A stretch of DNA of 64,000 bases from Prunella strophiata (Eukaryota; Chordata; Aves; Passeriformes; Prunellidae), in the NCBI GenBank assembly GCA_036583965.1, contig JAZBQD010000019.1, positions 20,711,085 to 20,775,084 on the forward strand. Direction: 5' to 3'. Position numbers and translations under genes: made by a program. Position 1 is the stretch's first letter. Each line of letters starts with the position of its first letter. Positions 1 to 11,342 of the stretch are shown here, piece by piece. The notes below the pieces were generated by a model that saw only the letters and a list, made by a program, of their open reading frames with translations, had not been told where the DNA came from and ran no database searches.

Positions 1-2070
1 GGCTTTGCTTTCCTAGAGTATCCTTGTTTCTCTTGACTGTGCTGCAGCTGCATATCCTCTGCTTCCAGTGGCATGATCACCACACACTTGGCCTGGTGAG
101 ATTTGTGAGTCTCAGGCCATCTTTCTTTCTGTGGTACTCTTCCTTGCTGATCTCTGAGTGAGAATGGTGGCATGGTTATGTTTCAATTTGCCCTGTTGAA
201 AAGAGTTAAAATAATGCTCCTAATCATGTGCCAACATGTTGTGAGACATTCTCATATAGCTGTGAAGTTTGGAAGCATTAATTACTGTGCCTTACAAACT
301 TTTCTTTGATTAGACTCTTGCTTCTGTTGTTATTCTGATGAAATAGCGCAGAGCCATGAATAACTGCAGTTCTGTTCAAGACAGGTTTCTGAGGGAGTAA
401 TGGAGGATCCAGCAATCTACTTGCCTTTGGATCTATGTTCAGCAGCAACTGCATGAGTTCAGTATTTAGCTGTTCACTCAGCTTTTACTGCATCTGATAC
501 CCTATAATGCAATGTAAAATAGAAGTGCACCAAAAATCAGTTATTTATTCAGTTTTTACACAGTTCTCATGTAGTGTTAACATCTATAGACTTTAATTGT
601 AGTGTAGCTTCAGAAAGAAATACATAAAATGTTAAAGACTTTGGCCCTGTGTGTTTCCTTCAAAGCAACAGTTCTGAGTGTAATCAAATAGTCAGGGGAC
701 AGAGAAAGAAAGTCAGGAAAATACAAAAGGATAATTGCATTGCTGTACTAGAGACTGATGTTAAAGGCAGAGACACAGGAATTTCTGAGGCAGAGCTCAT
801 TAACAATTAATTGCATTATGCAATAATGCTTTGTGGCTCTATAGTAGTTATCTGCTAAGGATCTTGGAGACCTCTGCAGGCTCCAACTTAATCTTTGATT
901 CCCTCCTGTGAGTTGCTTTTATTCTGTCTTTTGTTCTATAGACACGCAAACAGAAATGGTCCGGCAAAATGATCTTTCCACCACTGCCTGTTGAGTCTGA
1001 GTTAGATCTGAAGCTGGAGCTGAGAACAGTTAATTTTCACCTCATCCTACTTCAGCCATGAGATAAACTTTCCCCTTTTTCTGCTGGTTTTTTTCCCCCC
1101 CCCAAATCATCTTGTAAAGAAACAGTGCAGTAGAAGGAAATGTGTCACTCAATCACTGATGAAAATACTGCAAAGGGGTTAGAAGAAATTTTGGAGACCG
1201 CAGCCTTGGATGATTCACTGTCAAAGCAGTGTATATATTAAGTTGGCATTTGCAGAGATCTCTTGTGTTTGTTACTCTTGAGTATTTTCATTCTTGGTCT
1301 GCAGGATGGAAGAGAATATACAAATCTGCAAATCTCTCAAAATTGCAAAGCACTGTTTGTGTTGTGAAAATCAGGAATATAACACAGAATAATTTATGAG
1401 AATTGGAAAAATGGCTTGAACTGTAGGTTGTGGGCTGAAAAGGGACCTAGGCTTTATAACACCTTATTAGCTAATCTCTAATCAACAGGCTACTGTTTTT
1501 CTGAAACTGTTGTGGTGTCTCATAAAAAGCAAACATCTAGAATATATAAACTGGTATAGCCTGTGAGCTACTTCATTTTACAAAGTAATTGTCTGATTAT
1601 ACTGAAAATTAGTGAAAACACTGTTAAAGTTTTAATAGTGAGCTTCAAGGATGAAGCTCATCGACCAAATGGAGAGAACTCATGGAAAATGCCAGTGGAA
1701 AAAACCCCTAGGAAAAAAAACAGAGGAAAGTTAGAAGAAATTCAAGGTAGTCTGTCTGAAAGCAAATACAAGTCTCCAAATACATAAGGGTGGACAGGAC
1801 CAAGTATGCAGACAGGACAGACCTCTTATAAAATTCTCTAACATTAATGAATAAGTAGCATATTTGTCAGAAATGCCACATTTTCCTGAACTGTGAGTGC
1901 AGGTGGACAAGATGACCGCTTTGAAGCTGCTGCTTTTGATGATTTGCTCTGCCCCCATGTGACTCGTTAGGTGTACTCTGAACAGGTGACTGTTTGAAGA
2001 GAGTAGTCATAAGGATACTGCACAAGCAAGTCACACTAACTTGCTATGCTTTAATTTTTTCTGTCATCAG
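1..2070 (+). other. DIO2: DIO2 intron 1 (3' part)
   Basis: This stretch has no open frame of note. It runs into a pyrimidine-rich tract and a CAG acceptor at 2068-2070, directly before sequence that matches the last coding exon of DIO2. In vertebrates DIO2 coding sequence is split by one intron of several kb after about codon 74, so the first coding exon (start codon and membrane anchor) should lie upstream of the window. No repeat or regulatory element could be identified inside it apart from a short C-rich and T-rich run near 1087-1104. Confidence 0.85.
2051..2070 (+). other. DIO2: splice acceptor of the last DIO2 coding exon
   Basis: A T-rich tract leads to a CAG at 2068-2070, and the next codon is GTC (Val). 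The downstream reading VKLGGEAPNSS joins in phase 0 with the known DIO2 exon junction, where the preceding residue is Gln. The intron's own CAG would also encode Gln, so the open frame appears to extend a little upstream, but that part is intronic. Confidence 0.85.
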
Positions 2071-2688
2071 GTCAAACTGGGAGGAGAAGCCCCAAACTCC
2101 AGTGTAATCCACATAGCCAAGGACAGTGATGGCAGCAGTGGAAGCTGGAATAATGTTGGTGGCAAGTGTGGAACCAAATGCCACCTTCTGGATTTTGCCA
2201 ACTCAGAGCGGCCACTGGTGGTCAACTTTGGCTCAGCTACCTGACCACCGTTCACACGCCAGCTGTCAGCCTTCAGCAAGCTGGTGGAGGAGTTCTCTGG
2301 TGTGGCTGACTTCCTGTTGGTCTACATCGATGAAGCTCACCCGTCAGATGGCTGGGCTGCGCCTGGAATCTCTCCCTCTTCATTTGAAGTTAAGAAACAC
2401 AAAAGCCAGGAAGAGAGATGTGCAGCTGCTCACCAGCTCCTAGAGCACTTTTCCTTGCCACCTCAGTGCCAAGTGGTGGCTGACTGCATGGACAACAATG
2501 CCAATGTGGCCTACGGGGTTTCATTTGAGCGAGTATGCATTGTGCAGAGACAAAAAATTGCCTACCTGGGGGGCAAAGGCCCCTTTTTCTACAACCTTCA
2601 AGAGGTCCGGCTTTGGCTGGAACAAAACTTCAGCAAAAGATGAAATCCATTCTCCACAGGAGTTACGTCAACCGATGCGTCCCTTTAA
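2071..2688 (+). CDS. DIO2: type 2 iodothyronine deiodinase, terminal coding exon (partial, selenoprotein)
   Basis: This exon encodes the catalytic domain of the enzyme that removes the outer-ring iodine of T4 to make active T3 at the endoplasmic reticulum membrane. It holds 205 codons; with the usual 74 upstream codons the protein would be about 279 residues. Numbered that way, the active-site motif SAT-Sec-PPF puts Sec near residue 132 (TGA at 2242). The motif YIDEAHPSDGW supplies Glu162 and His164, and FEVKKH supplies His184. The thioredoxin-fold core continues through NNANVAYGV and IAYLGGKGPF to KNF-like QNFSKR. A second in-frame TGA at 2641 is followed by 14 codons and TAA at 2686-2688. 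If that TGA is read as stop, the protein ends at 2643. The N-terminal membrane anchor is encoded upstream and is not in the window. No frameshift or unexpected stop was seen, so the gene looks functional. Confidence 0.96.
2242..2244 (+). other. DIO2: catalytic selenocysteine codon (TGA)
   Basis: TGA sits between GCT ACC and CCA CCG TTC in the DIO2 frame, exactly where all deiodinases have Sec in the S-x-T-U-PPF motif. The frame stays open and homologous on both sides, so this is recoding and not a nonsense mutation. Decoding depends on the SECIS at 7036-7108, about 4.8 kb downstream. Confidence 0.96.
2641..2643 (+). other. DIO2: second, C-terminal TGA (Sec or stop)
   Basis: TGA follows FSKR, at about residue 265. 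Type 2 deiodinases of birds and mammals share an in-frame TGA here, which can be read as Sec or as the stop. If read through, 14 more residues (NPFSTGVTSTDASL) follow before TAA. Knowledge of the family says this residue is not needed for activity. Confidence 0.85.
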
Positions 2689-2730
2689 GGTGATGCAAAA
2701 GGGAAAAAAAAGAAAACATGTGCTAGTTTG

Positions 2731-2736
2731 AATAAA
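2731..2736 (+). promoter_or_regulatory. proximal AATAAA polyadenylation hexamer in the DIO2 3'UTR
   Basis: A canonical AATAAA lies 43 bases after the TAA. Cleavage just downstream would give a short mRNA with the full coding exon but no SECIS. Whether it is used cannot be told from the sequence. Confidence 0.4.
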
Positions 2737-3656
2737 ATCTTTCAGATGATTGCAGAAGACATTTGATAACAGTGTCAAGTGAATGTTAACTAGGAAAAGA
2801 AAATAAAACAAAAAAAATCTAGCTCCACAGAAACATTGTCAAGTGAAAAAAGAAACCAACAAATTGCACTCCTGCTCTTGTTATGGGACAGGAGAGGTGA
2901 ACAGGCTTCTCCAAAAAGGTGCTGCTGGCAAGCAGGTAGGGTGGTTAGGTAAGACCTGCTTCCCAGAAGCCCCAGTCCTGGGGTGAGGCACAGAAAGCGT
3001 TTCTGCTTGGAAGGCATTCCATGGAAAGGCAATGCTGTACATTTCATCAGAAACGCTTCTTTACCCCCTGTGGCCAATGCAAGGAACCTGAGGGGAGCAG
3101 GGGTTTTGCAATTGCTTTGCATACAAATGCAGTGCAGTGTGGTGATTTTCCTCTCTTGGTAGAAAATTGATTGTTCAGAGACTTCAGGAACCACATGCAG
3201 ACTGGCACAGGCAGAGTGGCTGCTCAGAGCAAGATGAACCTCTGTCTGCTGGTATTTGTACTCTCTGTGGACACCTCTGCACAGCATATTAGCTATGTAA
3301 TGCTACCGTCCATTTGTATCCAGTGTGCAGGCCTGTGCCTGCTGAGAAAGGTGTTAAAAATCTATGGAGTTGGACCAAAAAGACAAAGGTGATCAAATAA
3401 GCCCATTACCATTTGGAAACTGAAACACCTGGAGTAATTATAACACAACATTGAGAACCATCTAGAGCATGCATCATGAGACAAAACTAGACAAAACTCA
3501 GCTGATGCCAACCAAACCTTGGTTCTGAGAGTTGACAACACACATTTGTCAATGTTCTCTGGTTCTCATTTCTGTTTCTTTACCCACCTCCATCTCTTTC
3601 TGTCTAGCAATAGGATTAAAGATAATTTCACTTTTAGCTTTAAAAAAAAACAACTT

Positions 3657-3695
3657 ATTTCTCTCTCTCTCTCTCTTTTTATTTTTTTTTTTTTT
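3657..3695 (+). repeat. CT-rich microsatellite followed by T run
   Basis: Alternating CT dinucleotides are followed by an almost pure T tract in the DIO2 3'UTR. It is a simple repeat and likely length-polymorphic. Confidence 0.85.
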
Positions 3696-4646
3696 AATGT
3701 GACCTTGCAGGAATATTTTGGGGACAGAAGATCTTATACACAATTTTACCTCATTGAAATGGAAACCTATCCTGTCATTTACCCTGTTAAATGTAGTCAT
3801 GCTGACTTTTACTGTCTCAGATACCTGAACCTTGTTTATATCTATGTTAATCTGAAAGTTAAGTTGCTTGCAGCCTTAGAATTGATTGGCTGCAGTTCTG
3901 CTACTGGATGAGCTGATAGTCTGTTTTGCTCATGTTCTTGAAAACCTTGCCAGAAGAGAAACAGGGAGGACAAATAGTTTGAATTGATGTGAGTAAGTGT
4001 AAAAGATGGCAGAATTTTCATATGAATGAGTATGAGGAATGGATTGTTATGTTCTAAGAGATACTGTGAACTTAGAATACACATTAAGTTTAGGTATTTC
4101 TAAAACTAAAATTATTTAGTCAAGCCTGGTGAAGAGGCAGATTTACAATGAACTAACCTATTAGAGCTGATAAATGAAAACCCATATGGAGATGAACTAT
4201 CCAAGTTTTCACTCATCTTTGGCAGAAACATGAAACAGATAAACAGAATAAGTGGCAAAAATCAAATTAGTTCCTAATTTCTCATCCTTCCCATCATCAG
4301 GAATATGATATGTTGATGCTCACATAGGAAAGAATAGAAAATACAGAAGTGGTTTTAATTTTCACAATGCCCATTAATATTGTGGATTTCCTCTAGCTTG
4401 GCTGTTGGTCAACTTAGCCAATGTAGGAGGAATTCGGAAATGTGTTTTCAGGCACAGATCTGAAATAATGACAGTAACATGGGTCATTTCTCCCGTGCTC
4501 AGGTTCATGCTTCCCATTCTTCTCACATTTTCCTCCACACACTGTTAAACATAGACACACATGCACTTACACACTTGTTAATGTGCATTGGAGAAGGGTG
4601 TAAAGAGTAGTTGTCAGATGTCCTAGTGAGCCCCACCTCTCAGAAG

Positions 4647-4740
4647 GCCTGTGTCTCTGTGTGTGTGCATTTATATATGCAGCCATATGTATAGAATACA
4701 TTTTTATGTATATGTATATACATGTGTGCACATATAAATG
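4647..4740 (+). repeat. imperfect TG/TA alternating tract
   Basis: Runs of TG then TA/CA alternation (TGTGTGTGC, TATATATGC, GTATATGTATATACATG) within the DIO2 3'UTR. It is a low-complexity, purine-pyrimidine alternating region. Confidence 0.7.
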
Positions 4741-6093
4741 GTGTCTAAGACCAATAATAATCATTATCCTGTCCTACCATTCATTAATGTTACTGTAAAT
4801 CATTGCTCAATGCAGAAGATTGTCTCAGATCTTCACAACTAACTGGGATATAGAACTGAATTTTTAAAACCTATTATCATAGAAACAGTAACATAGCCAA
4901 ACTACATGGTTTATTTAATCCAGTGTCCTACCTCTGACTGTATCAGAAGATTCAGGGGAAGGTGCAATAATTTGTAACTTAGAGAATTTTTATTAACTTC
5001 TGTCCATATTGTGTTTGCCTCATCTGAAGTGATTGTTGATGTCTCATCATCCCTCATGAGAGGCTGATTCTGGGTATTGAGATTTAAATATTTTGTGAGG
5101 TGGGGATTACTAAAATTAAAAAAAAAAAATCCCTTTTAAGTTCAAAGAAAACCAAATGGAAACAGATTTTTTTCTTTCATATTCAAGTAGGCTGCTTTTC
5201 AATGTCATTCTCATCTCTTGCTGTTATATGCTAAACCACTAAACATAAGTGATCCCAATTTTTCTTCTGAATGTCAGTCATTACATAATCTATATAGAAA
5301 TTTGCATACCTTTTGTTTGTTTAAGACAAACAGTAACTCATATTCTTATACAGATTCATACTCTTTCCTTGTCTCTGAATCTCTTCTGGTTTTGCTACTC
5401 TGTCCTTTTACTCAGGTGAGTAAAGATGTAGACATTAATCCAAGTGTAAATCTGTATTGATATACCCAGCACAGCATCTTTTCCTTATTATATCCTATTC
5501 TTCATCTGAAATTTTTTAATCCATAGCAAATCCATAACCTTTGTAAAACTTAAGCTAGTAAGTCTTTTCTTCTTTTCCTCATTATACTGTTGAAGTCTGA
5601 GCTGTTTATATGGGACATGCTAGCCAAATGTTTAACACAGCTGTTGAAACATACCTTTAGTTCAGAGGAAAGAGTCAGAATTAGTAATTCAGTTTGTTAA
5701 TACCCATTTGCATATATAAAGTTACAATTATTTTTCAGGTCCATTCTCTCCTTTTGAATTTCCATTATTTTGTTTTGTAATTCATAGATGCCTCTTCATC
5801 ACATAGTATACAGGGAATTATAAAATTGGCTCCTGTAAATGGGAAAACCACATTGATTTTCCACAAATAAAAATACACAATAACTTCATTTTTCTTGGCA
5901 ACATGTATGACTGTCCTGCCTAAAATTTAAAGATATTCCAGTCTCACTGATTATCAAGACAGAGATACATTTTGCAAAATCTTGGGTTTCCCCAGAAAAC
6001 TTCTGGTCAGAAAACAGGGTTTTCTTCAAAATAAAATGGACATAAAGGAAAAAAAAGGTAAAAGTATTTTCTAGGAGACTGACAGAAACATAA

Positions 6094-6108
6094 TTTTTTT
6101 TTTTTTTT
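6094..6108 (+). repeat. T15 run
   Basis: Uninterrupted run of 15 T in the DIO2 3'UTR. Confidence 0.95.
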
Positions 6109-7035
6109 AACAAAATTAAAACATTTTCTTGAAATGTTTTAAATGAAATGTCATCCTCAATTGATAATTAAAGTGGCCATATGTCAGATACCCAAAATTT
6201 TTTAACAGTTGTTGTGAGTCCAGGTAGAGATTCTACTACCCTGCTAGCCTTGTCTAGTCTGCTGTGAGACTGGATTTGCTTCTGTCTCATTCTCACAGTG
6301 TCAGGGCACTATACCATATTACTTGAGGTGCTCCAGTGTGAGATACATGTTGAGCAACAGCTCACAAAATAGGTGCCTGAAAGCATTCTTAAAGGCTACT
6401 GTATATAATAGAGACCCCAATACTGTATCTCAACATTAGTATGGGAAATTTCCAGTATTTTTCATTTTGAGCAACATAAAAAGCTATTCTGGGCTATCAT
6501 TCTACATTGTTCTGTGCTTAGCATCTGTATTTATCACTGTATAAAAGGAATGTAAAACATTTTGTGCAGATGAGAAACTATAGCATTTTGCTCTTTCCTT
6601 GTGTAGACAATGACATAAATTTAAGGCAGCAGGAAAACATACCCCATCTATTAAAAATAAGAAAATATATATGAAATATGTTGTTGAACAACTGTCTGAA
6701 CACTTTGAAAAACAAAATGCAGTGATTTTTAGGAAGGTGATTTTGGTGGGGAAACCTACAACACTTCTCAAAAAAGGTATTTGTGTTATGCATCCAGGTG
6801 TGTGCGGAGGGAAATTATGTTTCTGTATGTGTAAAAGTGGCTTTTCTGTGATGTGGAGTATAGATTTAAGTTTTTCAGACTTTCATTCAGTCCTATAACC
6901 AAAGCAATAAGAGGAGTCAGGTAGGGAATATTGGCCAGTTTTGTACAACTCGACACCATGTCTGTGACAAATCCATAATCAGCTGGGCCCAACTTGGAGC
7001 CTTCAGTGAAGAGGGATTGGGGTGAGACAGGGGTG

Positions 7036-7108
7036 GCTTGTGTGCTCATGAAGATTGCTAACAAAAGAGTGATTAACTCAGTTAGCTTTCAGATGCCCTC
7101 ACACTGGC
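7036..7108 (+). promoter_or_regulatory. DIO2: SECIS element, form 2, of DIO2
   Basis: All parts of a eukaryotic selenocysteine insertion element can be folded by eye. Helix I pairs GTGTG (7040-7044) with CACAC (7100-7104), followed by an internal loop. The core pairs TGAA (7049-7052, in context ATGA) with AGAT (7091-7094), giving the U-U, G-A, A-G and A-A non-Watson-Crick quartet. Helix II contains AG/CT plus the perfect GCTAAC (7057-7062) with GTTAGC (7081-7086). Eleven bases separate ATGA from the conserved unpaired AAAA (7063-7066). A further mini-stem GAGT (7067-7070) with ACTC (7076-7079) and loop GATTA makes it form 2. It recruits SBP2 and the Sec-specific elongation factor so that the TGA at 2242 is decoded as Sec. 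Confidence 0.93.
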
Positions 7109-7315
7109 ATTCCTCTGTGCACCTTAGTGTGGCTGTATTTGAAGAGGAGTCTCTTTGGGTCTGTCAATCAGATGGCCGTGGTGTAGGTGCCTGTGTGTAC
7201 TATGTGTGTGTCATTGTTTAAATGTCAAAAATACACTGCAGGAGAGCCAGCAAAATTTTGTTACAATATGGTGCTCCATGAAATGTGCTTTCTAGATTTG
7301 TTTTTCTTGTATTAT

Positions 7316-7321
7316 AATAAA
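7316..7321 (+). terminator. DIO2: distal poly(A) signal AATAAA of DIO2
   Basis: A canonical AATAAA 208 bases after the SECIS, followed at 7341-7355 by a T/GT-rich stretch suitable as the downstream element. Cleavage is expected around 7335-7345. It is the first good hexamer after the SECIS, so it is the best candidate for the end of the full-length mRNA. Confidence 0.75.
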
Positions 7322-7345
7322 TGATAACGGAAAATATACCTCTTC

Positions 7346-9774
7346 TGTGTTTTATTCTGATCGCTAATACACAAGGGAATCTTGACATTTGACCAAGGAA
7401 ACTTAGACCTATATTTAATACAAAAGCTTATGCCACCCTGACTAGATCTTAAGCAATACAAGCAAAGTTTCTTATAAGTGGTGGAGCTAATTTACTATCA
7501 ACTTTTAAGAAAGGTAAAGGGGAGGGAAACAGAGAGTTACAAGGACAGTAGTTGAGTCTGCATGGAATTGCCTTGTTCAAAAAAAAAAAAAAGTGCTTGA
7601 AGAAAGCATGCCAAGCTGTATACAGCACATGAAACCTAGGCAAATTGGTTATGAATGCATAAGCTATAAATGCCACTCCCATTTCAATGTACAGGCAAAA
7701 GATAAAAAATAGAATTAAAACCACAGCTGAATAGCTGCTACAAGAAAAAGAAAATCCAACTAAAAATGTGCAGCAACTTTTTAAACAAATTCACATGTGT
7801 GATTTAATTATATTTTAGAAATTCCCTCTTCTTGTCATCTTTTGTTACAGCACTTTATAGGACCCTGCATATAAAACTGCTTGTGAACATAGGTGAGAAG
7901 GAACAAAACAAATCCACAAAAGGAAGACCATGGAAAAGGTTATATCCTAGTTCCCCAAACAGAAATGTTCATTACAGTATATTTTATAGCCCTTGAAACA
8001 ATAAAATAAATAACCCTCTCGAGATTATCTAGCTGACATCACAAAAATAACCCCCAAAAGTACTGAAAGGAGAATTTTGAGTTGTGAGAATTTTCCTGTA
8101 GTCTGGTTGTTAGTGATTATGACCATTATATCAATTGTTGCTATAAGGAGCTACTCAGTACTCTGGAAGAAATAAAAACACCCTTCAGGTCTTGCTTCTC
8201 ATTTCACAGCTGTGTAAATCAGGTGAAGGCAGATGTGATGAAATAACAGTTTTATTAGAAAATAGGAACATCAATAAATAACTTGTTAACAAAAATTAGA
8301 CTCTGGATACTTCTAAATATTTGTGAGAGTGGTTTTGGTTTTTTTCTGGAATAAGTGATGTCCATGGTAGAAACAAACAAAAAAAAGAAAACAGGTGATC
8401 TAATGGAGACTGTATCTCAAGACGATTGACTACTGCTTAAGATCTTACTTTCTAATAGAGGATTTCTGAGGCATAATAAAACTATCACAAATGTAGTCTA
8501 CAAACAAAGGACCTAAATCTTGGTTAGAAACATTGATTACAGACAAGCCAACTCACTGTCTATACCTGTGTATTTCTAAAGTTCATGTTAGTGAATCAAT
8601 GAGTTTAAATGTATCTTAGAGGGCTAATGTGAAATGGAAACACATTGAATGGGCATCCTGTTCAAATCCTTAAGGCCTAAGGATTTTTAAGCCTTGTTAT
8701 GTGACTTGACTAGAGAAAGAGAATCCAATTTAGGTCATATATATGAAACATATGACTATAACAAAAGTTTTAGCTGCCTCTAAGTGCCTGTTATATAACA
8801 TTAAAGAAGTAGCAGGCAGGAAACATGTTCTTTTTAACTCAGTATTTCCCATGTTTTCAAGATGTATATTTTTGTTTTCCATAGAAAAGCTACTGTGTTA
8901 GGTGTTGGTTAGGGGTGCAGGTAATAGTAGGGGAAGTTTTCTTAAAAGTCTTACCTTCTTTAGGAATTGATCAGGTTTTGATGTCATTTAACCCTATTTT
9001 TTTTCATCATATTCTTCCTGCACCTGATTTCCCATATTTCTCGAACCTGTCATATCACTGGTGATGTTTCCCCCATTTCAGTCTTTGGTTTTATGGAGTT
9101 TACTGAAGGCTACAAAATAGCTGAGATCTTCATTTCGAGTATGATGTCATCATGTCAGTTGTCAGAAGGTCAAGTGAGATATGAAGAATACAGTATTTTG
9201 TTCTCTTTATCTCTGTATTCTCAGTGCACATCATCTGCATGTGGGCTTGTTCTCAAATATAATTTTTTACATGCCAGCCTGCAGAGCTAAAACTGGCTTT
9301 CTGGACAGATTCTAAGAACATAAAATAGCTTTCTGCAGACTGGGAGTGAACAAAGAGGTTTTCCGCTCAGCTCTAGCTACCAGAGTTTGTACTTCCCTAT
9401 GTCTGCCAACCTTTTGTAAAAACTCACAACAATGCTCCAGCCTCATGCAGAGTGAGAGTCTGAGCACAGTGACTCCAATACATTAGACCTCAGCAGATGT
9501 CTGATGAGACAAATCTTTCTGAGGTTTTCTCAGAGATTCACAGGAAATTAGACCAATCCTTCCAAATCAGAAATTGGTAGACTATACTTGGAAATGAAAA
9601 TCACTTGCTTCATGAGAAAGGAAATCTTGTAGCTGATGCTGCTATGGAAAGAACAGCAGATTTTTGCTAGCTGTAGAAATTGTCTCATAAGTGATCCTTG
9701 CAGATCTTCACAGATGGGCTGAACAGCAGTGCTAAAACTGTCCGCAGTAGTTCACATAAAGACTGAACACACCT
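7346..9774. other. noncoding DNA downstream of DIO2, nothing recognised
   Basis: AT-rich unique sequence. Only short A runs (for example 7580-7592) and short open frames without coding character are present. No repeat family or RNA gene was recognised. Confidence 0.6.
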
Positions 9775-10320
9775 ATGATAACAGCTATACTGAAAGTGTA
9801 TGTAAACATGAGAGCTGTTTTCTCAGGATATTTCTCCTGCCTGTCACCAACATCTATATACCTCAGTTATAATGCTGCTTCTCTGTTGTCCAGTACCATG
9901 GCAAACAGTCCAGCATCACACCCAGCTCCTCCTGAGCAGATTGCAGTGACCTCTGAATTTACTCTGTGTGACACTGGTGCTGACCTGAAGTTCAGGTCAT
10001 CCTGTATTTTATTGGGATGGATATCTCCAAGTCAACAGATCAGCAAGTTTCCCAACATTATTTTCAGCAGTGGAAGTACACGGTAGGTGAGGTTGGAGAG
10101 AAGAAAAGTTCAACAGATCTTTTTTATTCCAATGGGACTTACTATTTAATGTTGATTGCAAGTTTAGTCACGTATGAAAATCTTCATGAGGCTGCCACTT
10201 GTATTTACTTAGAAACATCAAATTCTAACTTCAATGGAACTTTCAGTATCTGAAAAGGAATTTCACAAGACATAAGTATTTTTTCCAGGTTTCAGAAACT
10301 GTAACTGTGACAAAGTCAGG
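9775..10320 (+). repeat. duplicated segment, copy 1
   Basis: The segment starting TGATAACAGCTATACTG at 9776 recurs at 11343. Over the first roughly 337 bases (to about 10112) only two differences were seen, both G here and A in copy 2. From 10112 to 10320 the match continues but with many small gaps in copy 2. It ends GTGACAAAGTCAGG, where the 10-bp tandem repeat begins. No function is apparent; the open frames inside it lack any family resemblance. Confidence 0.9.
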
Positions 10321-11327
10321 AGATATCAGGAGATATCAGGAGATATCAGGAGATATCAGGAGATATCAGGAGATATCAGGAGATATCAGGAGATATCAGG
10401 AGATATCAGGAGATATCAGGAGATATCAGGAGATATCAGGAGATATCAGGAGATATCAGGAGATATCAGGAGATATCAGGAGATATCAGGAGATATCAGG
10501 AGATATCAGGAGATATCAGGAGATATCAGGAGATATCAGGAGATATCAGGAGATATCAGGAGATATCAGGAGATATCAGGAGATATCAGGAGATATCAGG
10601 AGATATCAGGAGATATCAGGAGATATCAGGAGATATCAGGAGATATCAGGAGATATCAGGAGATATCAGGAGATATCAGGAGATATCAGGAGATATCAGG
10701 AGATATCAGGAGATATCAGGAGATATCAGGAGATATCAGGAGATATCAGGAGATATCAGGAGATATCAGGAGATATCAGGAGATATCAGGAGATATCAGG
10801 AGATATCAGGAGATATCAGGAGATATCAGGAGATATCAGGAGATATCAGGAGATATCAGGAGATATCAGGAGATATCAGGAGATATCAGGAGATATCAGG
10901 AGATATCAGGAGATATCAGGAGATATCAGGAGATATCAGGAGATATCAGGAGATATCAGGAGATATCAGGAGATATCAGGAGATATCAGGAGATATCAGG
11001 AGATATCAGGAGATATCAGGAGATATCAGGAGATATCAGGAGATATCAGGAGATATCAGGAGATATCAGGAGATATCAGGAGATATCAGGAGATATCAGG
11101 AGATATCAGGAGATATCAGGAGATATCAGGAGATATCAGGAGATATCAGGAGATATCAGGAGATATCAGGAGATATCAGGAGATATCAGGAGATATCAGG
11201 AGATATCAGGAGATATCAGGAGATATCAGGAGATATCAGGAGATATCAGGAGATATCAGGAGATATCAGGAGATATCAGGAGATATCAGGAGATATCAGG
11301 AGATATCAGGAGATATCAGGAGATATC
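10316..11327 (+). repeat. homogeneous 10-bp minisatellite, 100 full copies
   Basis: The unit AGATATCAGG is repeated head to tail 100 times (10321-11320), with a partial TCAGG before and AGATATC after. I saw no variant unit. Each unit carries a GATATC palindrome, giving 101 such sites. Because 10 is not a multiple of 3, every forward frame reads the same cyclic decapeptide (SGDIRRYQEI) without stops, while the reverse strand has TGA in all frames. This produces a spurious 448-codon open frame from 10307 to 11653. No spacers are present, so it is not CRISPR-like. Confidence 0.98.
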
Positions 11328-11342
11328 TACTACAAACTAATT

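Larger units (their letters stand above)
2689..7345 (+). other. DIO2: DIO2 3' untranslated region
   Basis: This is a long 3'UTR of about 4.6 kb, bounded by the TAA at 2686 and the AATAAA at 7316. The SECIS near its far end shows that it must be part of the functional mRNA. Vertebrate DIO2 mRNAs are known to have several-kb 3'UTRs with the SECIS near the 3' end. AUUUA pentamers are present, for example at 4669, 4913, 6529 and 6864, which fits the known instability of this message. Several open frames of 65-165 codons occur here on both strands, none with coding character. Confidence 0.85.

Noticed and set aside
2242..2244. Premature stop making DIO2 a pseudogene
   Set aside because: It is the family's conserved Sec codon, with intact sequence on both sides and a SECIS downstream.
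2126..2443. 105-codon open frame overlapping the DIO2 exon
   Set aside because: Wrong-frame shadow of DIO2; the true frame contains the recoded TGA.
2790..3287. 165-codon antisense open frame
   Set aside because: Lies in the DIO2 3'UTR; no domain, repeat or composition suggesting a protein.
10316..11327. Repeat array as CRISPR
   Set aside because: No spacers; units are contiguous 10-mers in a bird genome.
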